Assembly (NCBI GenBank): GCA_039809405.1
Contig: JBDHUX010000038.1
Span: forward strand, 1-9,064
Origin: JBDHUX01 sp039809405
GTDB lineage: Bacteria > Patescibacteriota > Gracilibacteria > Absconditabacterales > Absconditicoccaceae
Reading direction: 5' to 3'
DNA length: 9,064 bases
Notes under the pieces: generated by a model
Told to the model about the DNA's origin: nothing
The model's database searches: none
The model's input: only the letters and a program-made list of their open reading frames with translations
Program-made: the position numbers and the translations under genes
Shown here: one piece after another, positions 1 to 7,063 of the stretch
Layout: every line of letters starts with the position of its first letter
Position numbering within the stretch: the stretch's first letter is position 1

Positions 1-96
1 GTGTTCTCGTGCTCCGCAATTATTTGAATATTCTCGAATTCTCGAATAAAGTTTGATGTGAACTTTTTCTATATGCGTTTTTGTAAGTCATAACCT

Positions 97-125
97 AGTA
101 TATTCAAACAGTAAATGCTTGTCAA
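97..125 (-). promoter_or_regulatory. Near-consensus sigma-70 promoter reading off the left edge
   Basis: On the minus strand a perfect -35 TTGACA (120-125) is followed by a 17-base spacer and -10 TATACT (97-102). A-rich sequence further upstream could act as an UP element. An ATG lies at 91-89, only five bases past the -10 box, but its frame closes after 23 codons at a TAA. The transcript is therefore probably not read from that ATG. It could be a stable RNA precursor, such as an rRNA or tRNA operon leader, or the leader of a gene beyond the window. Confidence 0.65.
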
Positions 126-373
126 CTAGTCTAGAGCCTAAAATTAAACACCAACTCTTCTTAAATTCAATTTATTTTATATTTTTTTAGTAACTAGTAA
201 CGACTACAAGAGATGTCTGACAACGTTTGCCACTCATCTGATGTTGCGAGGAACGAGCAATATGCGAAGCGAACAGATAGTGGCTGTTGTGTGTCCCGAA
301 GGGCTTGAGTCTCCTTTTTGTTCGTGAGTTTTAAGATTAAACTTTCAATTTCTATTTGTTCATTTCCGTAGTT

Positions 374-418
374 CCCAGAAACTTTTTGTTTTTTTGGTGG
401 GTTGCCCGAATAGGGCAA
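374..418 (-). repeat. Left inverted repeat with 17-nt palindrome
   Basis: Read on the minus strand this element has a 17-nt palindrome (stem TTGCCC/GGGCAA, 402-418), then CCCACC, an A-run and CAAAAAGTTTCTGGG (374-388). The same modules in the same order occur on the plus strand at 3461-3521, so the two copies form inverted repeats around the ABC operon. The outer 15 bases match perfectly. The element begins six bases after the ATPase stop codon. The hairpin has no T-run behind it on either strand, so it is not a typical intrinsic terminator. Confidence 0.7.
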
Positions 419-423
419 AAGTC

Positions 424-1137
424 TTAGTATGTATTCAAAAATATCTTTAATCTGTCTGTTTTAGGCTTTTCTAGAATTTCACAATTTCATTCTTCAACTA
501 TTTTTCATCAATCCATAAAATACACATAATCACTTATTTTTCTAGCAAAATGAATCATATGAGTTACCAGAATAATACCAATTTCCTTTTTCGTTTCTTT
601 GAGTAGATCAATTACAATTTGTACATGTTCTATATCCAATGCTGATGTAATTTCATCCAAAAGCAAGTATTTTGATTTCAATAAAAAACTTCTTGCTAAG
701 GCGATTCTTTGTCTTTCTCATCAAGAACAATCAAGAGGATATTTATCAAGTAAAGTATCAATATGTAATTTCTTTATAATATTTTCAAACTTTTCTTGAT
801 TGAAAATTCATGACTCTTTCAAAGGCAAAATTATATTCTCTTCAACAGACAAATGCGGTCGTAAAAAAAGTCATTGTGAAAGTAAACTTACTTTGGGATA
901 TTGAAAAGATTTTTTTGAGGTTTTTTTGTTATGAGAAAAATGTAGAATTGTGTCATCCATAAAAAGCTCTCAAGAGGTTGGATTTTCTATATTTGATAAA
1001 CAAGATAGTAAAGTACTCTTTCATCATCCAGAAGGTCAGATAATTGTTTTGATTTCTCAGACATCAACAAAAATATTCACATTTTCCAAAATGATCTTGT
1101 TGTTTATAACTTTTGTGAGATTTTTGGCTCAGAACAT
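424..1137 (-). CDS. Amino-acid-type ABC transporter, ATP-binding protein
   Basis: This is the cytoplasmic ATPase that powers the importer encoded by this operon (237 residues, 13 UGA-Gly). All nucleotide-binding motifs are present: Walker A GPSGGGKST (34-42, three of its four glycines are UGA), Q-loop Q88, signature CSGGE (137-141, a variant of LSGGQ), Walker B YLLLDE (157-162) and switch His193 in VTH. The length fits the GlnQ/HisP group, which needs no extra C-terminal domain. The ATG at 1137 starts 18 bases after the permease stop, as expected of a co-transcribed gene. It ends at TAA just before the left inverted repeat. The family call is firm from the motifs. The amino-acid specificity is inferred from the neighbouring permease and binding protein; a LolD/MacB-type ATPase would look similar in isolation. 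Confidence 0.9.
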
Positions 1138-1155
1138 AGGTATATATTATTAAAT

Positions 1156-1821
1156 TTAAATTCTTTCTGAAAAATCTTTTGTATATTTCCTTTTGAGATT
1201 GTTTGCAAATACATATATCGGAACTGATATAATTACAAAAAATAATGCTAAAATGGTATATAACTCAATTGGTTTATATACAATAGCATTTACTCTCTGA
1301 ATTTGTCTAAATATATCATCAACATTGATCAAACTCGCAAATATAGAAGTATGCAACATTGTGATCTGAACTATCAATATCGGTCAGATTACATGTTTGA
1401 ATACAAGTGGTATTTTAATCTTTTTCAAAATAATAGACTCTGACAAACCACAGAGTTTTCAAGCTATCACATATTGGTTTGGGAGATTTTTGATTCATTC
1501 ATAGATGATGTTTGTAACTAATATGGTATTTACAACAACAAAACAAATTGTCGCCAAAAGAAAACTATCTATATTGATATTCAATGCTTGTTGCATAGGA
1601 AAATACATCCAATATAGCAATACAAGAACAGGTATTCATCCAATAATTGTTGATATTCAAACATGAACTTTCCTAATCAAACTATACTTGCCAATCAATA
1701 CTCACAAAACAATACCAAAAAATATTCAAAATCATCGAGTCAAAAGACAAATTTTGAGTGTTGTGGCCAATCATAAGAGAAATGCCGTTTTGTATTGAAT
1801 GAGTATGTCAAAAATATTCAT
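1156..1821 (-). CDS. Amino-acid-type ABC transporter, permease protein
   Basis: This is an inner-membrane permease subunit of 221 residues with 9 UGA-Gly codons. Hydrophobic segments lie around residues 13-43, 57-74, 86-104, 143-165 and 187-206. The EAA-type coupling loop, which docks on the ATPase, is at about 108-138 (E108-G109 to GLSESIILKKIKIP). The end, YKPIELYTILALFFVIISVP followed by basic residues, is typical of HisM/GlnP-type polar amino acid permeases. Only one permease gene is present, so the channel is probably a homodimer, as in the Gln-type importers. The ATG at 1821 is 16 bases after the methyltransferase stop. The GIPVLV stretch (62-67) matches the conserved G-x-P-x-L-V region of this family. 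The substrate cannot be read from the sequence. Confidence 0.87.
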
Positions 1822-1837
1822 ATTTTGAGTTTTTTTA

Positions 1838-2545
1838 TTAAAGTTTTTTTGCACTTGTGATTATTTCTGTCAGCATTCTGCCAGAATATTGTAGCTCTCC
1901 AAATCAACTATCTAAAAGCATTTTTTCTTGTATTCATTTTGTGAGTTTTAGATCGTCTTTATCATCTCTAAGATAATGTTCAATCCATTCTTTTTCAAGA
2001 TCTGGTCTATTAAAATCTTTTGTGAATTTTTTATATAAATCTAAACATTTCTGTAAATCATCTTTATGCTTTTCCACATCATCTTCAATTACTTTATCTC
2101 AATTTACAAATATTCATCATTTTTTTATAATTCTTCAAAGCTCTTTATATAAAGCTGGTCTTTCTGTTTGGAAAATATTATGTATCGTAAAACAAGAGAC
2201 AGCTCAATCATAAAAACCATCTGGAATTTTTTTGATATATTGTAAGATATCTTCAAGAATAAAGTTAATTTTGTTGCTTGTTTTTTGGTACTTCAAAACT
2301 TCTATTGCTGATTTTTGCATAACTTCAGAAATATCAACTGTGTCTATTATTGAATTTTGAAAATGATTTATTATCTGTAAAGTTGTCTCTCAATTTCATG
2401 TTCATATTTCTAGTATTCTTTTTCAATATCATTTTAAAGATTCTTTCAAAAATAAAACAGATTCTTTTTGTAGTCTTTCTGTAAAAGGGTAGACTTTGTT
2501 GAAAATATCATAATCACTACCTATTGTTGTATCAAATCTTTGCAT
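1838..2545 (-). CDS. Class I SAM-dependent methyltransferase in the transporter operon
   Basis: This soluble protein of 235 residues uses 12 UGA-Gly codons. The SAM-binding loop EIGTGNGET (46-54) has all three glycines encoded by UGA, and an acidic residue follows at the end of strand 2 (D71 in TVDIS). Later motifs are E99-D100, FYDGAVSCFTIHNIF (111-125) and a KKGG turn (141-144), the usual post-II and post-III elements of the Rossmann fold. The last 90 residues are charged and helical. The layout is faintly like CmoA-type or Methyltransf_25 proteins, but I see no residues that define a substrate. It sits 27 bases after the binding-protein stop and 16 before the permease start, so it is co-transcribed with the transporter. 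That position suggests it acts on the imported compound or in a linked modification step, which is inference only. Confidence 0.85.
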
Positions 2546-2572
2546 AGTACATTTGGATATAAAAATAAAAAA

Positions 2573-3400
2573 TTATTTATTTACTCTTATTATGGCATTT
2601 GGAAATGGTTCATATTTATCTATAATTTTATTAAGAGTTCAATCACTTATCAATTCCTGTATTCATTCATTGATTATCTTTGTCAGTTCAACATCTCACT
2701 TTTTCATCATAAAAGCATTTCATCGTTTTTGCACAGGATCAGTTTCGGCGATATTTTTAAGTTTTCATGGATTATTTTTGATATACTCATATGCAAAAAT
2801 AGGTTCAGCAAAAGTTACATCTTCTTTACCTGCCGAGACTTCCGAGAGCATTTGCGATACATCTACACTATTAGGAAAAGAAATTGTAGTGGCATTTGGG
2901 AATATTGTTTTTGCAATAACTTGTCATCATTCTCTATCTAGACATGCAATTTTTATTTCTGGTTTATTTATATCGTTCAAGGTATTTATTCTAGTCTCAT
3001 CTATTCTAACATATGTTCATATCGGACTATAATAAACCACATTACTAAAATTAGCTTTTGCTTTTCTTTCATCAGTCATCCAAACTGGATTTGCTATAAT
3101 ATTAACTCTTTCAGTTTCTAATACTTCCACTAAGGTTGCCCAAGTAACTTCTTCTGCATATTCGATTTTCAAATTCTTTCTTTTTGCGATTTCTTCTAGA
3201 ATGTCATAAGTAATACCTGACATTTTTTTTGTGTTTGGATCTACAATAAATCAAGGAGCATAAGAAATGTATCAAGCTTTAACAGTTCTTGGCTGATTAG
3301 CTTGATTGTCGCTGACTGTGTTTTCTGTTTTTTGGCACCCAGTAAGGACAAAAATGGTACTCAATAATAAGAGTGTTAGTAGAGATAGTTTTTTTAGCAT
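2573..3400 (-). CDS. Family 3 extracellular solute-binding lipoprotein (amino acid ABC transporter)
   Basis: This is the substrate-capturing component of the importer: 275 residues, with 10 of 13 glycines written UGA. It starts with a basic-hydrophobic signal and a lipobox ending VLTGC, so Cys22 would be lipidated and anchor the protein to the membrane. The mature domain has the SBP_bac_3 pattern: GITYDILEEIAKR (62-74), then NPVWMTDERKAKANFS (104-119), where R112 matches the arginine that holds the ligand carboxylate in GlnH/HisJ-type proteins, then YYSPIGTYV and the C-terminal GTLNKIIDKY helix. The ATG at 3400 is chosen because it begins a canonical signal peptide; upstream in-frame residues would spoil it. 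There is no clear Shine-Dalgarno sequence. It is first in a four-gene operon. The family is firm; the ligand is unknown, with polar or acidic amino acids most likely. Confidence 0.92.
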
Positions 3401-3440
3401 GATATATGTTTGTAAAAAGATAAAAACATTTTTAATTTTG

Positions 3441-3459
3441 CTTCTTTTTTGAAAAGAAG
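3441..3459. repeat. 8-bp perfect hairpin upstream of the ABC operon
   Basis: CTTCTTTT and AAAAGAAG form an uninterrupted 8-bp stem around a 3-base loop. It lies 40 bases upstream of the binding-protein start and directly beside two further palindromes. It could be a regulatory hairpin in the operon leader or part of the repeat element. Its composition (A/T with two G-C pairs) makes it only moderately stable. Confidence 0.45.
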
Positions 3460-3460
3460 A

Positions 3461-3521
3461 TTGCCTCACGGAGGCAAAACCCACCAAAATTGCCCGACTA
3501 GGGCAACAAAAAGTTTCTGGG
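3461..3521 (+). repeat. Right inverted repeat with two 17-nt palindromes
   Basis: The element consists of TTGCCTCACGGAGGCAA (3461-3477, 7-bp stem), CCCACC plus four A (3480-3489), TTGCCCGACTAGGGCAA (3490-3506, 6-bp stem) and CAAAAAGTTTCTGGG (3507-3521). It is the inverted counterpart of the element at 374-418. The main difference is that the second palindrome is present here and replaced by three A bases in the left copy, as if a 17-nt module had been gained or lost as a unit. Sequence similarity ends at the outer GGG of each copy. I see no matching target-site duplication in the bases just outside. Confidence 0.7.
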
Positions 3522-3718
3522 CTTTGAATAACAATCTAACAAAAAGAAGATTTCGCACAACTAGACGTTATACAAAATGTTTTGCTTTTTTATACAATAT
3601 TATGTATATTATGCGTAATATTTATAATAACATCTTATATCATGCGATATAGAAAATATCTTACTCAACTATCACAAGAAATCAAGTTGAAAGATCCCCG
3701 CGACTAATAAAACAGATC

Positions 3719-3748
3719 TTGACTATCGATACTATAATTTACTATGAT
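3719..3748 (+). promoter_or_regulatory. Candidate promoter for rlmN
   Basis: A TTGACT -35 (3719-3724), an 18-base spacer and TATGAT -10 (3743-3748) each match five of six consensus bases. It would give a leader of about 150 bases before rlmN. A second TTGACT at 3816-3821 followed after 16 bases by TAATAC is a weaker alternative closer to the gene. Confidence 0.4.
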
Positions 3749-3903
3749 ACTCTAACTCGTATTTCCAAAAAGTATCTTTCTAAAAAATACAAATAACAGA
3801 ACCTTACTTGTCCTCTTGACTAGATTGATGAGATAATTAATACATAGATCATACTATCAAAATAATCCTTACATCTACCAAATTGACACAAAATAATACC
3901 AAA

Positions 3904-4992
3904 ATGAAATCAATTTTTGACACAGAGAGTCTGACAACATTTCTAAAGGAAAACAAGATCCCAAGTTTTCGTGCTAAACAAATTTATACAGATATATTTC
4001 AGCATAGCATACTGGATTTTGATCAGATGAGTACTTTGCCAAAAGAGTTTAGATCTACTTTATCAGATCATTTTTATATCATCCCATTTGAACTTGATAG
4101 TATACATGAGTGAACCGATAGCACCAAGATATGATTTAAACTTGAGGATGGATCTATCATAGAGTCTGTGATCATGTACCACTACCACGACTTCCCGCAG
4201 AGACATCTAAATAGGATCACTCTTTGTATCAGCTCGCAAGTGTGATGCCCTGTGTGATGTATATTTTGTGTGACGGGTAAGTTGTGATTTGGTAAAAATC
4301 TATGATACGATGTGATGGTGTGACAGATGCTTTGGGTGAACAACTACCTCAAGTCCAAACTTGGTAAAAAAGAAGATGGGACAACTTGGAAGATAAGAAA
4401 TATGGTATTCATGGGTATGGGTGAGCCGTTACTAAATTATGAAAATATGAAGATAACCATACAGTATGCACTATGACAGAGTTATTTCTGACTAAGTAAA
4501 AGACATGTGACTATATCTACTTCTGGTATAGTGCCGGGTATACTTAGACTGATAGATGACAATATCGACTGTAAACTTGCACTATCTCTCCATGCTCCAA
4601 ATCAAGCACTCCGTGAAAAACTCATCCCAACAATATCCAAAGCATATACATTGGAAAAACTTATGGATGCTATAGATAGATATACCGATCACACTGATAA
4701 TAGGATATTTTACGAATACATCATGATAGATGGTATGACAGATGAGATAGATACTGCCCATGAGTTGGTTGATCTACTAAAAGATCGCAATGCTCATGTA
4801 AATTTGATCCCATACAACCCAAATCCTGCTATGCCAGACTTGAAAGAGTCATCTACAGAGCAGATCCGTGCTTTCCGTGATATACTTGAACAGGGATGAC
4901 TTACAGTAACAACAAGAGACAACCACGGTCGCAAGATCAAATGAGCCTGTGGTCAGCTATGATATGAAAAGATAGCAAAAAAGATGGTATAA
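3904..4992 (+). CDS. rlmN: 23S rRNA/tRNA adenine C2-methyltransferase RlmN
   Basis: This is a radical-SAM enzyme that methylates C2 of an adenosine in 23S rRNA (A2503 in E. coli) and of A37 in some tRNAs, improving decoding accuracy. It has 362 residues, usual for the family, with 12 UGA-Gly. The N-terminal accessory domain includes FRAKQIYTDIF (22-32). The [4Fe-4S] motif C115-x3-C119-x2-C122 lies in SSQVGCPVGCIFCVTGK, where both loop glycines are UGA. GMGEPLLNY (171-179) binds SAM, and SLHAPN (228-233) is the conserved strand near the active site. The second catalytic cysteine C349 sits in the conserved ACGQL. The ATG at 3904 gives the normal N-terminus; an in-frame TTG at 3883 would add seven residues. 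No Shine-Dalgarno sequence is evident. It heads a plus-strand run with the PriA-like gene and nadK. The call is as firm as sequence reading allows. Confidence 0.97.
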
Positions 4993-5012
4993 AGTTTTAC
5001 TATTTTGAATAT

Positions 5013-5111
5013 ATGAAGATAGTAGTAGATATTTATTCTGCTATGTATGATGATATTTTCTATTATATTATAAACCCGTTATATAATAAACCAAAAGATA
5101 TTGATAAATAA
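5013..5111 (+). pseudogene. Possible remnant of the PriA N-terminus
   Basis: A 32-codon ORF starts at ATG 5013, 20 bases after rlmN, and ends at TAA 5109-5111 without any UGA. Its pattern KIVVDI...DDIFYYII resembles the first strand of the DNA-binding domain at the start of PriA proteins, which runs roughly VxVDV...DRPFDYxxP, as in Bacillus subtilis PriA from memory. The PriA-like gene begins 41 bases later in another frame and lacks exactly the part that should lie between. This suggests an internal deletion that left the first 30 or so codons. The match is short, so chance or an unrelated small protein remains possible. Confidence 0.4.
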
Positions 5112-5118
5112 CAATCAT

Positions 5119-5147
5119 TTGATATGATAAGCTATCAATAGTTTTTT
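5119..5147 (+). terminator. Terminator-like hairpin before the PriA-like gene
   Basis: TTGATA (5119-5124) and TATCAA (5133-5138) form a 6-bp AT-rich stem, with an alternative TGATA-AGC-TATCA fold, followed by TAG and six T (5142-5147). The T-run ends five bases before the ATG of the PriA-like gene. The stem is weak, so this may be a leaky terminator or attenuator after rlmN, or chance in AT-rich DNA. Confidence 0.3.
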
Positions 5148-5152
5148 CTATT

Positions 5153-6190
5153 ATGAACTACAAAACCTATAAATACTGAACCAAGAGTATTTATCTTGTC
5201 GATATGAAGTCGTATCGTGGCAAGATATTTGGGGAGATAGCAGAAAAGGGTATTGCAAAGTATATATCACAAGGTAAAAATATACTGATTATTTCAAACA
5301 AAAAGTGACTCAATACTTGAGTAGTATGTCAGAAGTGTGGTCATACACCTATGTGCAGATATTGTGATGTGCCTATATCTTATCATCTAAATCTACATAA
5401 CCAGATATTTGGTATGTGTAATGTCTGTAAGCAAGTTTATCAGACTATTGACACATGTGATAACTGTGGCTCCAGTGAGTTAGACACCTATTGAGTTGGT
5501 ATGCAACAGATATCAGATCATCTTCAAATAAATTACAATATAAAACCATACACGATCTCTTCTACTTGACTAAATAGCTGGAACAAAGCCACTGGATTTA
5601 TCTCTGATATGAAAACCGATGGTAAAGTAGTGATAGCGACATCTATCATAACTCGTATTGATACCAAGTTTGACCTTGTAGTGGTTCAAAATAGCTGATT
5701 TTGACTTCATATACCAGATTACAATAGTGAGTACAATAACTTTCAATTTCTCCGAGATATAGTCTACAACACAGATTGCAATCATATCATCTTACAGACT
5801 CACGATCCAGAAAATAGGATCATCACAAGTGTTGCATCACACAGCCGCGATGATTTCACGACCAAAGACGATGAGTTCAGGAAAAAACATATCTACCCTC
5901 CTTATGGCGAGATTTGTGTGATTTTATATAAAAACACTATCGAAGAGAGGATGTTTGGTGTTATCAATAAACTATACCAGGAGATTCTTATTTTAAAAAA
6001 TACATGATGATATGAAGATATACAGGTCTATGCGATACCGCCTCTTGTTTACAAGATGTACAATAAATACAGGTATCAGATAGTGATCCGCTGACCACAT
6101 ATTAGAAAACTGGTAGACGAGATATATCTCAAACTAAACCCATACAAAAGATGATTTAAATTTGATCGATGAGCAAAAAACACTGTATAA
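5153..6190 (+). CDS. PriA-like primosomal protein N', C-terminal half only
   Basis: Full PriA is a replication-restart helicase of roughly 700 or more residues; this protein has 345 (12 UGA-Gly). It begins at the second helicase lobe (SIYLVDMKSYRGKIF, then ILIISNKKG at 44-52) and keeps all eight zinc ligands as four CxxC pairs: 59/62, 68/71, 89/92 and 102/105. It also keeps YGVGMQQI (113-120), LHIPDYNSEYNNFQFL (185-200) and the PPYGEICVIL start of the C-terminal domain (249-258). Missing are the 3'-DNA-end-binding domain, Walker A and the DExH box. Motif V reads IATSIITRIDTKFD where PriA has GTQMIAKGxDFP, and the AGRAGR motif VI is gone (LRDIVYNTDCNH). It therefore cannot be an ATP-driven helicase. 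It may still act as a zinc-bearing scaffold for the primosome, or be decaying. The only in-frame start after the upstream TAA is this ATG. Confidence 0.88.
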
Positions 6191-6247
6191 CAGACTTATT
6201 ACTTATAATTCATAACAGAAAATATCTAATTCATACAAATAATAAAA

Positions 6248-7027
6248 ATGAATAATATCAAATACTTCCCTTTGATCCATCCATCTGAAAAATACGTGGA
6301 TATAAAAAACAGTATCAGATCAAATACTGATAAAGTCGATTTTTTGACTAGTGATATAGAGAGAGCTGACTGTATATTAGTGCTTTGATGAGATGGGTAT
6401 ATGTTGGAGAGTATAAAAAAATATGCCGACTATAACAAGCCGTTTATAGGCATAAACTGTGGTACTTTGTGATTTCTCATGAATAACATATCAGACATAC
6501 ACGATCTTCCAAAAACTATCGATAAACGAGATATACTTAGAGCAAAGTTTATAAAAGCAAAAATTTGATTTGAAAATGGTGATAGTGTTGTATGATATGC
6601 AGCCAACGATATATGTATATGAAATAGTTTATTTGACTATTACAATCTATCTATCGAACCACAGACTTGAGATAGGATAGACCTAAAATGAACATGAGTT
6701 GTTATCTCAAATAACTTCTGATCTACATCGTATCGATTGAGTCTATGATGACCTCTGATACCTACAAGTAGTGATCTTTTGGGTATTATATGAGTATGAT
6801 CTTTGCCGTTTAGGTTTAAACTATATAAACCTCAAGATATCAAAATAAATATAGACGGTAAGTCCAAATGCAAAGCTGCATTTGATTGACATGGACTTGT
6901 GTATGACGATGTAAAATATATACAGATATTGCCATCAGATAAAACCTACGATATATGATTTTTACACACCAATCATATAGAAAACAAAAGAGTGCTTATG
7001 ACGGAGATGAAAATATGATCCAACTAA
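6248..7027 (+). CDS. nadK: NAD kinase
   Basis: This cytoplasmic enzyme phosphorylates NAD to NADP and supplies the cell with NADPH precursors. It has 259 residues and 17 UGA-Gly. The nucleotide-binding motif GGDGYML (47-53) holds catalytic Asp49; the usual fifth residue is T or N, here Y. Next come GINCGTLGFLMN (68-79) and the N120-D121 pair that contacts the NAD ribose and nicotinamide side. GTGVVISNNFGSTSYRLSLG (148-167) followed by GPLIPT matches the TPTGSTAYSLSAGGPIV block, although its first T-P is replaced by N-N. The length is slightly short, mainly at the N-terminus and C-terminus. It starts 57 bases after the PriA-like gene on the same strand; a TATAAT at 6204-6209 might give it its own promoter. 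It converges on the minus-strand gene ending at 7064. The call is firm. Confidence 0.93.
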
Positions 7028-7063
7028 TAAACTTACGCATAATTCCCTATAAACTCTTGGAAA

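Larger units (their letters stand above)
1..423. other. Intergenic region with no supported gene
   Basis: No convincing coding sequence is seen on either strand, even with UGA read as glycine. The open minus-strand frames between about 194 and 418 start only at TTG, lie over a palindromic repeat and resemble no family I know. The stretch holds a strong minus-strand promoter (97-125), a tandem pair of TTCTCGAA octamers (31-46), a very AT-rich tract (about 160-190), a GC-rich segment (about 199-330; 30 of 60 bases are G/C in 241-300) and a repeat element (374-418). The GC-rich segment stands out from its surroundings and may be a dispersed repeat or a structured RNA; I cannot decide which. Confidence 0.5.
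3401..3903. other. Intergenic region between divergent ABC operon and rlmN
   Basis: About 500 bases between divergent genes with no credible ORF. The 67-codon open frame from 3449 starts at TTG inside a hairpin and runs across the palindromes, so I do not call it. Contents in order: three adjacent hairpins (3441-3459, 3461-3477, 3490-3506), the outer 15-mer of the right inverted repeat (3507-3521), AT-rich sequence with an AATATTA/TAATATT inverted pair near 3597-3623, a weak minus-strand promoter candidate (TTGATT, 16 bases, TAAGAT; 3658-3685), and plus-strand promoter candidates at 3719-3748 and from 3816. If the 3658-3685 promoter serves the ABC operon, the hairpin cluster lies in a roughly 250-base mRNA leader. 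Confidence 0.5.

Noticed and set aside
194..418. Minus-strand ORF of 74 codons after the ATPase
   Set aside because: It starts at TTG inside the palindromic repeat, has no ribosome-binding site and no family resemblance; the repeat explains its start.
402..418. Intrinsic terminator for the ABC operon
   Set aside because: The hairpin is well placed after the ATPase stop but is followed by CCCACC and A bases, not a T-run.
599..1153. Plus-strand ORFs across the ATPase region
   Set aside because: They are antisense shadows of the minus-strand ATPase, whose nucleotide-binding motifs are all present.
2540..3032. Two plus-strand ORFs of 133 and 159 codons
   Set aside because: They are antisense to the solute-binding protein gene and resemble no family; they stay open only because of AT-rich composition.
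3441..3506. CRISPR-like array suggested by repeated palindromes
   Set aside because: The palindromes are only 17 nt, differ in their centres, have no regular spacers, and no cas gene is present.
3449..3652. Plus-strand ORF of 67 codons in the gap before rlmN
   Set aside because: It starts at TTG in the loop of a hairpin and is built from the repeat modules followed by AT-rich sequence.
3650..3880. A tRNA or small RNA gene downstream of the 3719-3748 promoter
   Set aside because: No T-loop consensus or cloverleaf pairing could be found; the stretch reads better as an rlmN leader.
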